Shown in pieces: positions 27,752 to 36,542 of a stretch of 64,000 nt of DNA. This stretch comes from [Lactobacillus] timonensis. Its GTDB lineage: Bacteria; Bacillota; Bacilli; Lactobacillales; Lactobacillaceae. The translations under genes and the position numbers were made by a program. The stretch spans positions 434,298-498,297 of the forward strand of contig NZ_LT964761.1 of assembly GCF_900240275.1 (NCBI RefSeq), read 5' to 3'. The stretch's first letter is position 1. Each line of letters begins with the position of its first letter. The notes beneath the pieces are model-generated. The model worked only from the letters and a program-made list of their open reading frames with translations, was not told the origin of the DNA and did not search any database.

Positions 27752-30166
27752 TTACTTAACCCCCAAATCAGTATGTTTGTTGCGCGAGTTATTCCGGAAA
27801 TAGTCACGAACCAAGCGGCCAATACCGTACCAGAAATGACCATTGACTCCCATTAGGATGTCATCAACCATCGCCTGATCAACGGCTCCACCGGTCATCT
27901 TCGCAATCGCACGGAACGGCATATTGTATAAGAAAAGAATATTCAAATCCGGCTTACCAGCAGCCTGACTGGCAGCTAGTTTTTTCTTCAGGACAGCATA
28001 GACCCGACGGCCCACCCAGCTTTTGGCTGTCCGTAAGTCGCTCAGTGGGTCGTTTAACTGCAACTCTGCACCCTGCTGGCGTTGCTTATTAGGTGGTACA
28101 GCCTGACCGTAAAGAATGTCAAAGGCCGCGTCATCTACCTGGTCCAGTCGGCAATCATAGTAATCTTTCAACTGAGGATTGCGCTGAGGGTTGGCGGTTC
28201 CCTGTTGTTTAATACTGCTCTGCAGCTGAATATCTGCTGAACTACTACCGACCATTACCTGGTAGGTTCCTCCTTCGATTTGCCATGATTGACTTGCCAC
28301 GTCATAGTAACGGAACGTCTTGTCATCAAAGGCGATGGCGACGTGTTTGGTTTTCCCAGCGGCAAGGTGAACACGGGCAAAACCCTTTAATTCGCGTGCT
28401 GGACGGATCAATGCTGAGTTTGACTTGCCAACGTATAGTTGAGTAATTTCATCACCAGCAACTTTGCCCGTGTTGGTCAGATCAAATTCGACCCCATCTG
28501 CGTCAACCGTCAAATTATCGTAGTGGAAAGTGGTGTAAGACAGTCCAAAACCAAACGGGAAGCGAACCGGAACTTGTGCGGTTTCATAGTAGCGATACCC
28601 AACAAACGGACCTTCCTTGTAGTAGGAATTTCGCTCCGTTGCCGGGTAATCATCGCCAAACGGCACGTCGTCGTAAGACAATGGGTACGTTTCGGCAAGT
28701 TTACCCGCGGGGTTAACCTTCCCCATGAGAACGTTCAGCATGGCGCTAGCACCGGCTTCGCCACCAAGGTAGCCATCAACTACTGCGCTGACCTTGTCCA
28801 GCCATGGCATGGTAACCGCTGAACCGACACTGAGGACCACAACAATTGGTTTGCCAACCGCTGTCAACTGCTGAATCAACGCGTTTTGATTGCGAGGCAT
28901 ATCCAGACTGTCACGGTCCAAACCTTCTGACTCGGCAATTTCATCTAGTCCCCCGCAGAAGAGCACTACGTCTGCTTGCTTAGCGAGTTTGAGAGCTTCA
29001 TCAACAAGTGTTTCGTTTGCCGGACTGTTCCGCTTGTATCCCTGAGCGTAACCAACAACGTTCAGCCCACTGGCCGGCAACTGGTCAACAAGCGATTCAA
29101 GCTGTTTGCTGTTTACTAGTGATGAGCCAGCGCCCTGGTAACGCGGCGTTTGGGCAAAGTCACCAATGACTGCTACCTTTTGGTTGGTCAACGGCAACAA
29201 CCCATCCTGGTTTTTTAGCAAAACAATGCTCTTTTCGGCTGCCTGGCGGGCAACCTCGTGCTGGTGATCCCAGTCAATTGTTGGCCGGTCATTGCTAGTG
29301 GCCGTGGAACTTAAAATGGCTGAAAGGAGTTCATCAACCCGCTGGTCCAGCACTTTTTCGTCCAGCTTGCCAGACCTGACCGCCGCCACTAATTCAAGGG
29401 GACCGTTGACACCCTGTGCCGGCATTGCGAGGTTGCTGCCAGCCTGAAGACCGGCAACATGGTTATTGTCACCACCCCAGTCAGTGACAACATAACCATC
29501 AAACCCCCATTCTTTACGAAGGATGTCAGTCAGTAAGTGATGGTTTTCGTTAGCATAGGTGCCGTTGACCTCGTTATAAGAAGACATCACTGCTCCCGGG
29601 TGCCCTTCCTTCACCGTAATTTCAAAATTAGTCGTGTAAATTTCCCGGAACGTTCGCTCATCGACCACCGAGTTAGAAGCCATCCGCCGATATTCCTGGC
29701 TGTTAGCAGCAAAGTGCTTCAGGCAGGCTTTTGTACCGTTTTCCTGAATTCCCTTAACCAGCCCCGCGCCCATTTTACCGGCGAGGTAGGGATCTTCACT
29801 GAAGTATTCAAAGTTACGGCCACACTTCGGATTACGTTTGATATTCATCCCCGGTCCCAGCACTACTTGAACATCGTGAGCTTTAGCTTCTTGCCCTAAC
29901 GCTCTGCCGACTGACTGGGTTACCTGCGGGTCCCAGCTATTAGCCAGTGTCGCCGCCGTCGGAAAACAGGTAGCTAACACACTGGCATTGAGTCCCAGGT
30001 GATCGCCTTCGCCTTCCTGTTTCCGTAAACCATGGGGGCCATCAGACATAAACATTGCTGGCACCTTGCCGGGCACAGCTGCCGTCTGCCACTCTGTCTT
30101 ACCGGACATCAGAGCCGCTTTTTGTTCTAGTGTCAGCTGATCGATAATTCGTTGATTTTTCAGCAT
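27752..30166 (-). CDS. Glycoside hydrolase family 3 beta-glucosidase-type enzyme
   Basis: 804 aa in the normal GH3 order: TIM barrel first (DGPHGLRKQ near 44, KHFAANSQEYRR, nucleophile Asp near 229 in VVTDWGG), then the alpha/beta sandwich (SIVLLKNQDGLLPL near 317), a fibronectin III-like domain (FPFGFGLSYTTFHYD) and an extra C-terminal stretch of about 120 residues. No signal peptide, so cytoplasmic. Hydrolyses beta-linked oligosaccharides or glycosides; exact substrate unknown. Divergent from the LytTR regulator; its promoter region holds a LytTR-like repeat pair and a cre-like site. Confidence 0.9.
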   Translation of the reverse strand: MLKNQRIIDQLTLEQKAALMSGKTEWQTAAVPGKVPAMFMSDGPHGLRKQEGEGDHLGLNASVLATCFPTAATLANSWDPQVTQSVGRALGQEAKAHDVQVVLGPGMNIKRNPKCGRNFEYFSEDPYLAGKMGAGLVKGIQENGTKACLKHFAANSQEYRRMASNSVVDERTFREIYTTNFEITVKEGHPGAVMSSYNEVNGTYANENHHLLTDILRKEWGFDGYVVTDWGGDNNHVAGLQAGSNLAMPAQGVNGPLELVAAVRSGKLDEKVLDQRVDELLSAILSSTATSNDRPTIDWDHQHEVARQAAEKSIVLLKNQDGLLPLTNQKVAVIGDFAQTPRYQGAGSSLVNSKQLESLVDQLPASGLNVVGYAQGYKRNSPANETLVDEALKLAKQADVVLFCGGLDEIAESEGLDRDSLDMPRNQNALIQQLTAVGKPIVVVLSVGSAVTMPWLDKVSAVVDGYLGGEAGASAMLNVLMGKVNPAGKLAETYPLSYDDVPFGDDYPATERNSYYKEGPFVGYRYYETAQVPVRFPFGFGLSYTTFHYDNLTVDADGVEFDLTNTGKVAGDEITQLYVGKSNSALIRPARELKGFARVHLAAGKTKHVAIAFDDKTFRYYDVASQSWQIEGGTYQVMVGSSSADIQLQSSIKQQGTANPQRNPQLKDYYDCRLDQVDDAAFDILYGQAVPPNKQRQQGAELQLNDPLSDLRTAKSWVGRRVYAVLKKKLAASQAAGKPDLNILFLYNMPFRAIAKMTGGAVDQAMVDDILMGVNGHFWYGIGRLVRDYFRNNSRNKHTDLGVK

Positions 30167-30204
30167 CTTTATTCCCCACTCCTCACAAAATTTTCAACAT
30201 CATT

Positions 30205-30231
30205 AGTTTAACGCAGATGTAACCGTTTTTA
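30205..30231 (-). promoter_or_regulatory. GH3 promoter -10 and cre-like site
   Basis: Plus-strand TGTAACCGTTTTTA (30218-30231) matches the cre consensus TGWNANCGNTNWCA at 13 of 14 positions. A -10-like TAAACT (30210-30205, minus) lies beside it, 32 bp from the inner end of the repeat pair at 30242. Confidence 0.45.
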
Positions 30232-30241
30232 TGAACGGACC

Positions 30242-30271
30242 GCATAGCTGGTTGCTTGACCAGCATAAGTC
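30242..30271 (-). promoter_or_regulatory. LytTR-type direct-repeat operator, site 2
   Basis: Plus-strand GCATAGCTG (30242-30250), 12-bp spacer GTTGCTTGACCA, GCATAAGTC (30263-30271). Same period, spacer length and distance to the -10 as site 1. It also lies 61-90 bp upstream of the response-regulator start on the other strand, so it may control both directions. Confidence 0.6.
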
Positions 30272-30331
30272 GATATTCTTTGTGGTAAAATGTATGCGCA
30301 ATCATTTTAAGCGAAGAAAGGAGCTAGACCA

Positions 30332-31036
30332 ATGCGGATCGCAATTGTGGAAGACGACCCCCAAGCGGCTAATCAGTTAAAGAAATGCATCCAGCATTAC
30401 GCGGCCAAGCACCAGTTGACGATTGATATTCTGCAATTTAACGACGGTGTTCAAATCATCAGTTCCTACCCGGACGATCTTGACGTTATTTACTTTGACG
30501 TCCAAATGCCGGTGATGGATGGGATGACCGCCGCTAAGAAAATCCGCCAACACGACCCCCGGGTACTGATTGTCTTTTTAACTAACTACGTCCAGTACGC
30601 CATCGATGGTTACGAAGTTCAAGCCGCTGATTTTTTGCTCAAGCCGGTCACTGAGTTTAGCTTCAGCTCCCACTTTGACAAGCTCCGCGCCCGAATCGAT
30701 AATAACGACCGTTTTGTGACTGTCAAACATGGTGACCAAATTGATAAGATTAGTCTCCGTGACCTCTACTATATTGAAAGCGCAGGCCATTACCTGAACT
30801 ACCACACAAGAAATCAGGTTTATAAAACCATTGGCAGCTTAAAAAACGCTGGCAAAGAACTGACCAATAACCACTTCTTTCGCTGTAATTATGGCTACTT
30901 GGTCAATTTAGCGCTGGTTACTGGCGTTTCGAATAATACTGTCCACGTTGGTCCTTTTGACCTGCAGATCAGTCGCTCACGCAAGAAGGACTTTATGGCT
31001 GCCCTGGCCAACTACCTGGGGACGGCCGAACTATGA
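30332..31036 (+). CDS. LytTR-family response regulator
   Basis: 234 aa: receiver domain (residues 1-120) with acidic pocket EDD near residue 7 and phospho-acceptor Asp in YFDVQMPVMDG near 53, then a LytTR DNA-binding domain (about 130-230; LYYIESAGHYLNYHTRN, FFRCNYGYLVN). LytTR regulators bind pairs of 9-bp direct repeats separated by 12 bp; exactly such pairs occur upstream of both GH3 genes. RBS AAAGGAG; the stop overlaps the kinase start (ATGA). Confidence 0.93.
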   Translation: MRIAIVEDDPQAANQLKKCIQHYAAKHQLTIDILQFNDGVQIISSYPDDLDVIYFDVQMPVMDGMTAAKKIRQHDPRVLIVFLTNYVQYAIDGYEVQAADFLLKPVTEFSFSSHFDKLRARIDNNDRFVTVKHGDQIDKISLRDLYYIESAGHYLNYHTRNQVYKTIGSLKNAGKELTNNHFFRCNYGYLVNLALVTGVSNNTVHVGPFDLQISRSRKKDFMAALANYLGTAEL

Positions 31037-32352
31037 TGAATCAAGATATTGTTTGGCCCGATATTCCACGGGTTGTTACCGGTGTTGCCGAGTGGCTGGC
31101 CTGTCTTGAAGTTATCCTGATGCTCCACCACCGTCAGCCCCAACTAGTAAAAGGCTTGATCCTTCTGGGATGCCTTGCCGGCCAAGTACTCCTGCAAATG
31201 TGGTGTGGCACCTGGCTGCTACCCCTCTGGATTCCCGGAATCCTGATTAACATCTTATGGATGTTTTATACCATCTGGTTAATTGTCCCTGAAGCACAGC
31301 TCCGTCTGCTGGCTTATAGTGTCTGCCGGGCCTTCGTCCTGGCAGAATTGTGGGCGTCAGTCGCCTGGCTGCTCAATTGCTGGTTCTTATTCCAACTTCA
31401 CTTGCGGCTACGCTATCAATTTACCTTTGTACTAGTCGTGTACGCTATCCTGTTTGTGGCCTTCTTCTATCTTCAGCGTGCCTTTGCCCTCCGCCAAATT
31501 AGCAAGCGTGAGGCTGTGACTGCCGCCTTGACTGCAATGATGATTTTTGCCATTTCTAATGTGGGGTTCATCAGTAGTGCAACCCAATCTTTCTTTGGTG
31601 GCTCACCGGAAGTCTTTACCGTCCGGGTAATCGTCGACCTGTGTGGGACCCTGATCATCATTATTCAGGATAATTACCGAGCAGTCAGTGAACTACAAAG
31701 CGACCTGCAGGCGATGGATGCAATGATGCAGTCGCAATACCAGCAATACCAGGAATACAAGCAAAGTAGCGAGCTAGTTAACCAGCATTTTCACGACTTG
31801 AAACACCAGCTGGTGACCCTCGCCATGGAAAACGATAGTCAGAAACGGCAGCAATATTTAGATGAAATTAATACTGACATCAACCTCTACAATGTTGGTG
31901 TCAAAACGGGAAATAAAATCGCCGATGTTATCCTGACACGGAAAAACGCCTACTGTCGCCAGCACCACATTACCTTTACCTGCATTGCTAACGGCGCCCT
32001 GATGAACATGATTAACACGATGGACCTCTGCAGTCTGCTTGGCAACTCGCTGGATAACGCTATCGAGTCAGTGGAGCAACTGGCAGATCCCGAAAAGCGG
32101 CTCATTAATCTCCGAATTGTAAATAAGGGGCAACTGGTAATCTACCAGGTGGAAAATTACACTGATAATCCGGCTGACTTTGCTGACCTCCCACAAACGA
32201 CCAAGGAGGATAAGCAGCGACACGGGTTTGGGCTCCGCAGTATTCGCCGAATTGCCGAAAAATACGGTGGAACCATGACGGTTAAAAATCAGCACCACTG
32301 GTTCCGGTTAACCGTCCTCTTTGATCAGCAGACCAAAACAAGTACAAACTAA
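31033..32352 (+). CDS. GHKL sensor histidine kinase (AgrC/ComD-like)
   Basis: 439 aa. Five to six membrane helices over the first ~205 residues form a peptide- or ligand-sensing domain. The cytoplasmic part has the phospho-acceptor His in NQHFHDLKHQL, the N box NSLDNAIESV and the G box GFGLRSIRRIAEKYGG of the HPK10/GHKL class. Such kinases usually sense pheromone peptides, but no propeptide or AgrB-like processing gene is adjacent, so the signal is unknown. Translationally coupled to the LytTR regulator. Confidence 0.9.
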   Translation: MMNQDIVWPDIPRVVTGVAEWLACLEVILMLHHRQPQLVKGLILLGCLAGQVLLQMWCGTWLLPLWIPGILINILWMFYTIWLIVPEAQLRLLAYSVCRAFVLAELWASVAWLLNCWFLFQLHLRLRYQFTFVLVVYAILFVAFFYLQRAFALRQISKREAVTAALTAMMIFAISNVGFISSATQSFFGGSPEVFTVRVIVDLCGTLIIIIQDNYRAVSELQSDLQAMDAMMQSQYQQYQEYKQSSELVNQHFHDLKHQLVTLAMENDSQKRQQYLDEINTDINLYNVGVKTGNKIADVILTRKNAYCRQHHITFTCIANGALMNMINTMDLCSLLGNSLDNAIESVEQLADPEKRLINLRIVNKGQLVIYQVENYTDNPADFADLPQTTKEDKQRHGFGLRSIRRIAEKYGGTMTVKNQHHWFRLTVLFDQQTKTSTN

Positions 32353-32380
32353 ATCCGCACCAAGAGTGCGGCTTTTTTGT
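32353..32380 (+). terminator. Terminator of the LytTR two-component operon
   Basis: CCGCAC-CAAGA-GTGCGG stem followed by CTTTTTTG, directly after the kinase stop. A TATAAT at 32390-32395 probably starts the next transcript. Confidence 0.8.
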
Positions 32381-32419
32381 GTCGCGGTTTATAATGGGTG
32401 TATTGAAAAACGGGGAGTG

Positions 32420-33532
32420 ATGAGATTGAATAAGTCACAATCAACGGCGGCTGATATCGGTGACTATTGTAAGGTCTTCGCCTTTACTGCCGTCGTTTCC
32501 CAGCCGATTATGGCTTCACTGCTGAACGCCAGCACTACTCACCAGAGTCAGCTAGTCATCGGCCTGCTCTACGACTTAGTTAAGTACACTGCGCCTGCTT
32601 TCATCTTTGGTATTCTCTATTCCATGATAAGAACTCACGACCATCTGCTGTTTGACCTCCGTCAGTACTATCGCCATACCTGGTCATTACTATTTGTTCC
32701 GTCCATCTGGTGGACAATGATCTATTTGCTCTTCATGCCCTGGTTGCAGCAGGTTAGCCACTGGCATAACTTCTCAACTTTTTGCTGGCAGTTTATTAAT
32801 GGTAACGCGGCCCCGCACCTCTGGTATAACTCAATGATGCTTCAATACATCATCCTGGTACCCGTCTTTTGGGTGATGAGCCGTTGGGTCGGCCACAACC
32901 GGTGGCGCGGACTTTTAGTCGCCATCGTAACCCTTCTCGCTTATCTTGCCTGGCTGGCTTATTATGACTATTACGTCTTTCACGGTCCGCACATGCACGA
33001 CTGGTACCTGCTCGACCGTCTCTTCGTTTCATTTTTAATTTATGCCGTCTACGGAATGCTGGCGTGGCAATTTCGTGACCTTTATCAACGGTGGGTAGTG
33101 CGATTGTTGCCAGTAATAATTGTCGCCTTCTTCGCCATCCTCGTTTGGACTAACCGGGAACTATTCGGGTTCGGCTTTCCCGTTTCTTTGTATAACGCGA
33201 CTTATTACAAGCCCTCAATGACTGCCTATTGTCTGGTTATCATCGCTTTAATCAGCGTTAGCTTTATTGTCGACTGCCGCACCCACAACTCTCGGCGAAT
33301 ATACATCATGCACTTTGTCGCCACCTATGCTCACCGGGCTTTCCTGTCCAATTTGTTCTGGGAACAGTTGTGCTGGCGAGGTCTTCAGATGCACCGGTAT
33401 GCTGCCAGTCACCCGTTGCTGGTCCTGCTGGCGACCTGGGGCCTGACCTGGTTATTATCTGTCAACTCTGCCTGGCTGATTCACCGCGGCTGGTTAGTAA
33501 TCAAACATGAACTCAAAATTAAAGACGCATGA
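32420..33532 (+). CDS. Membrane acyltransferase family protein (acyltransferase 3-like)
   Basis: About 370 aa with some ten hydrophobic helices, resembling the integral acyltransferase 3 family (OatA/WecH/ExoZ) that O-acetylates or succinylates cell-surface glycans. An early Asp in AADIGDYCKVFAF and LVPVFWVMSRW fit that family. The start is uncertain: ATG 32420 is only 2 nt from GGGGAG, while TTG 32426 has a normal 8-nt spacing. Same strand as the LytTR system but separated by a terminator. Substrate unknown. Confidence 0.75.
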   Translation: MRLNKSQSTAADIGDYCKVFAFTAVVSQPIMASLLNASTTHQSQLVIGLLYDLVKYTAPAFIFGILYSMIRTHDHLLFDLRQYYRHTWSLLFVPSIWWTMIYLLFMPWLQQVSHWHNFSTFCWQFINGNAAPHLWYNSMMLQYIILVPVFWVMSRWVGHNRWRGLLVAIVTLLAYLAWLAYYDYYVFHGPHMHDWYLLDRLFVSFLIYAVYGMLAWQFRDLYQRWVVRLLPVIIVAFFAILVWTNRELFGFGFPVSLYNATYYKPSMTAYCLVIIALISVSFIVDCRTHNSRRIYIMHFVATYAHRAFLSNLFWEQLCWRGLQMHRYAASHPLLVLLATWGLTWLLSVNSAWLIHRGWLVIKHELKIKDA

Positions 33533-33562
33533 CGAAGAAAATTCTTCATCATGCGCCTTTTG
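33524..33562. terminator. Convergent terminator between acyltransferase and GT2 genes
   Basis: Long palindrome GCATGACGAAGAA / TTCTTCATCATGC followed by CCTTTTG on the plus strand; it overlaps the acyltransferase stop and lies just past the GT2 stop. Confidence 0.75.
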
Positions 33563-33565
33563 TCG

Positions 33566-34582
33566 TTAGCTAAACCCATATAACTTTTCAGCAATATTAT
33601 AAGTTGCCACCGTCATCTTCCGTCCCACTCTACCGGGGAGGTTAACCACGATCCCAAAGGAGTTCCGTCGAAATTGGCGGTAGAGGTGTTTGTCGCCGTC
33701 CTTAATCTCTTTCCACAGTTGCTTTTTAGCCGCCAAACTACCTTTCGTGTTCTGTTTAATCAGCAAAACTGAGGTAATGGTGGTAATAATTTGCAGATAC
33801 TTCCGCAGATAAGACTGAAGTTTAGGGTTAATGTCCTGGTGTCGGACATAGAAATCCAGCATGATCCGGTTCACTCGTAACTGCTGATCGGCACGGGTAA
33901 TCATCACCGCATCGTTAACTGACTGGTCATCTCGGCCCAGAAAGTAGTGATACAAATCAATATCCAAGTAGTACATTGTCTTGACGTAGACGAGCGGTTC
34001 AAAGACATAGATATTGTCAACGTAAAAGGTATGACGTGGCAGCTGCAGGTGCGCTTCTTCAGTCAGCAGTTTCGTCCGGTAGATTACCGAATGCATCAGC
34101 AAGTACTTACCAAATGGAAAATGAACCTGGTCCCAGCCAAAACGCTGCCGAACTGGTAGCTGCGGATAATCCATTACTTTCTGGTGGTGAGAGCCCACGC
34201 GGTCAAAAATGAAATTGGCAATCAGCATATCAACCGGTTGCTGGTCAGCAATCGTTTTGCTGAGGAAGGCGAGTGCCTGGGCTAACTTTTCCTGATCTAG
34301 CCAGTCGTCACTATCGACCACTTTAAAGTAGTTGCCATGAGCATGGGCCATCCCGGTATTAATTGCCTGTCCATGACCACCATTTGGTTGGTGGATGGCC
34401 TGGATAAAGGAATGGCTAGCCGCCAATTCATCAGCTAGTTGTGGTGTCTGATCTGTTGACCCGTCATCAACTAGCAGTAATTCAACCTGGTCACCATATG
34501 GTAAAACAGGGTCGACGCAGCGTTGAAGGTAATCGGCAGAATTATAACAGGGAACCATAATACTGAGAACTGGTTGTGTCAC
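33566..34582 (-). CDS. Family 2 glycosyltransferase
   Basis: 338 aa GT-A fold enzyme. N-terminal motif LSIMVPCYNSADYLQRC, nucleotide-sugar contacts LLVDDGSTDQT, the acceptor-site QPNGGHGQAINTG and the metal-binding DSDDWLD are seen within the first 110 residues. The C-terminal half has no membrane helix, unlike GtrB/DPM-type enzymes. Likely adds a sugar to a surface polysaccharide, glycolipid or glycoprotein. -10 TATAAT at 34626-34621 (minus strand). Faces the acyltransferase gene. Confidence 0.88.
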   Translation of the reverse strand: MTQPVLSIMVPCYNSADYLQRCVDPVLPYGDQVELLLVDDGSTDQTPQLADELAASHSFIQAIHQPNGGHGQAINTGMAHAHGNYFKVVDSDDWLDQEKLAQALAFLSKTIADQQPVDMLIANFIFDRVGSHHQKVMDYPQLPVRQRFGWDQVHFPFGKYLLMHSVIYRTKLLTEEAHLQLPRHTFYVDNIYVFEPLVYVKTMYYLDIDLYHYFLGRDDQSVNDAVMITRADQQLRVNRIMLDFYVRHQDINPKLQSYLRKYLQIITTITSVLLIKQNTKGSLAAKKQLWKEIKDGDKHLYRQFRRNSFGIVVNLPGRVGRKMTVATYNIAEKLYGFS

Positions 34583-34732
34583 GCTCTTGAAGCTCCTTTC
34601 GACGTAAAATACTGCTCATCATTATACCGGGTACAACATAAAATTGCACGTCACAATGAGCAACCGTCACCTGTCAATGCACAACTTGCATTTTTACTCC
34701 AATGTAATACGCTAAGGACGAAAGGAATGATT

Positions 34733-35104
34733 ATGATGAAATTAACGGTTGAACGCATTTACGCTAAGCCAGCAGACCTCAATGGTTACCGTATCCTGGT
34801 AGACCGTCTCTGGCCACGTGGCATTTCAAAGATCAATGCTCATCTTGACTGGTGGGCTAAACAAGTCGGTCCCAGCAATGAACTTCGGAAATGGTTTGGT
34901 CACGATCCCGCTAAGTTTGCGGAGTTTAAGCAGCGCTACCTGGCAGAATTGGCCGACAATCCCGCATTCGCTGAATTAAAGGACAAAGTTTCCGTCATCC
35001 TGCAAAAGCAAAACGTCATCCTGCTCTACGGCGCCAAGGATGAACAGCACAACCAAGCGGTGATCCTTAAAGAGCTGCTTGACAAGTCGCTAGCTAATCA
35101 TTAG
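34733..35104 (+). CDS. DUF488 family protein
   Basis: 123 aa. Family signature RILVDRLWPRGISK near residue 20 and WFGHDPAKFAEFKQRY; relatives (YeaO-like) have unknown function. The start at 34733 has AAAGGA 6 nt upstream; the methionine two codons earlier (34727) lies inside the ribosome-binding region. Cytoplasmic. It stands alone before the broken nnrE. Confidence 0.85.
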   Translation: MMKLTVERIYAKPADLNGYRILVDRLWPRGISKINAHLDWWAKQVGPSNELRKWFGHDPAKFAEFKQRYLAELADNPAFAELKDKVSVILQKQNVILLYGAKDEQHNQAVILKELLDKSLANH

Positions 35105-35212
35105 TGGTGATGAAGCAACTGAATATTGCCCAGGAAATATTAGCTCTTACCAGCTCCTGTTTAACAAAAAAACGGAAACAGGAAAGTGGAATTATAAAAG
35201 GAGAACGATTTA

Positions 35213-35853
35213 ATGACGACAAAACCAATTACTGCAGAGCAGATGAAGCATTATGATTCATACACCATTAACACCATTGGGATCCCTTCACTGGTACTCA
35301 TGGAACGAGCCGCACTGGCCGTCCGCGACCACATTCTTCACCACTTTGCGGATTAACTGGACCACGTTGTCGTTGTTGCCGGCAGTAGCAACAACGGTGG
35401 TGATGGCCTGGCGATCGCCCGGCTGCTTCACATTGCAGGTGCTGGCGTTTCAATTATTAATGTCGGCAACCCTGATCACGCCTCGGTAGAACACCAAACA
35501 CAGGACAGGATTTGTCAATATTACCGGCTTCCCCAAACTACTCAGTTGACGCCCTTGGCTCATGCCAGTCTAGTAGTCGATGCCCTCTTCGGTATTGGTA
35601 TTGACCGCCCAGTCACCGGAGCTTATGCCAAAGCCATCACCGCGATCAACAACCCCCCTCCCCGGTCGTTGCCGTTGATATGCCTTCGGGGATCAATACC
35701 GATACTGGCAAAGTAATGGCTGTGGCAGTCAAGGCCACAGCCACCGTCACCTTTGCTTGCAACAAGGTTGGTTTGACCATTGCTGATGGGCAGCATTACG
35801 CCGGTCGGATTGTGGTTGCTGACGACATGGGAACTTATGTTACAGATAAATAA
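35213..35853 (+). pseudogene. nnrE: NAD(P)H-hydrate epimerase (YjeF_N), disrupted
   Basis: The intact enzyme epimerises damaged R-NAD(P)HX for repair. The reading starts ATG 35213 behind AAAGGAG (MTTKPITAEQMKHYDSY) but meets TAA at 35354-35356 (codon 48). It continues in frame with the family motif SSNNGGDGLAIARLL and VVDALFGIGIDRPVTG, then shifts by one base in the C-run near 35646-35658, after which VVAVDMPSGINTDTG and GLTIADGQHYAG follow to a stop at 35851. Two independent lesions make it almost certainly inactive. No ADP-dependent dehydratase (NnrD) domain is attached. Confidence 0.88.
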
Positions 35854-35861
35854 TAACCAAT

Positions 35862-35910
35862 CGAAAAAAGACACCAGCGGCCGCAAATGGACGTTGGTGT
35901 CTTTCTTGTT
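35862..35910. terminator. Bidirectional terminator after nnrE remnant
   Basis: Stem AAAGACACCA / TGGTGTCTTT with T-rich flanks on both strands; separates the nnrE pseudogene from the convergent oxidoreductase gene. Confidence 0.8.
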
Positions 35911-35919
35911 TATCAACTA

Positions 35920-36501
35920 TTACAGTTCTGGCAACGCGTAGTCCGCTTCCGTTTGCAGTGGGCCAAGAATCTTCAGCGGTGAGTCCTGGCTAATGTAGGC
36001 AGCATAACGTTTGGCTTGACGAGCCAAAGCATCATCCGTAATGTGTTCCGCGTCAAAAGTGAAGAATGGTCGAACATACTTCATGTTAATTAATTTGGCG
36101 GTGTCTTGTAAGTTGCGGTAAAACTCAGCTAACCAGTAGTTGTCATCACCACCACGGGTATAGTTTTCCGCGTCAGCACCGGTTGAGGTGGCAACGACAA
36201 ATTCCTTGCCAGCTAACGCCTTGCCCTGCGAACCGTAAGCCCAACCATGAGTGAGCACGTCATCTTCCCACTGTTTCATCAAAGCTGGGGTGCTGTACCA
36301 GTAAGTTGGAAACTGAAAAACAACCCGGTCAGCTTTCTTCAGTACTTCTTGTTCCGCCGCCACGTCAATTTGAAAATTCGGATAGAGGTCGTACATATTG
36401 CGAACGGTCACATTAGCAGCGTTCTCAGCAGCTGCAGCAAGCGTCTTATTGACCCTCGACTGGTCCAAGTGCGGGTGAAAAAGCAATACAACTGTCTTCA
36501 T
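35920..36501 (-). CDS. NAD(P)H-dependent flavin oxidoreductase (MdaB/KefF-like)
   Basis: 193 aa flavodoxin-like fold quinone/nitro reductase. FMN contact region HPHLDQSRVNKTL near residue 10, FQFPTYWYSTPALMKQWEDDV and VVATSTGADAENY match the NAD(P)H dehydrogenase (quinone) family. I prefer ATG 36501 because GGAGG lies 7 nt upstream, while the ATG at 36507 abuts it. Co-oriented with the NAD(P)H-binding protein 42 bp upstream; both may handle quinone or redox stress. Confidence 0.85.
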   Translation of the reverse strand: MKTVVLLFHPHLDQSRVNKTLAAAAENAANVTVRNMYDLYPNFQIDVAAEQEVLKKADRVVFQFPTYWYSTPALMKQWEDDVLTHGWAYGSQGKALAGKEFVVATSTGADAENYTRGGDDNYWLAEFYRNLQDTAKLINMKYVRPFFTFDAEHITDDALARQAKRYAAYISQDSPLKILGPLQTEADYALPEL

Positions 36502-36542
36502 GTTCATTCCTCCAATAAATCTTTCCTTGATTTTAACACCGA

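Noticed and set aside
27237-30166. GH3-GtrA pair as a prophage seroconversion (gtr) module
   Set aside because: No GtrB-type transferase, no integrase or att site, and the GH3 partner is unlike phage gtr clusters.
30332-32352. Bacteriocin or Agr quorum-sensing locus
   Set aside because: No propeptide with a double-glycine leader, no AgrB/AgrD and no ABC exporter was found within several kb; only the regulator and kinase match.
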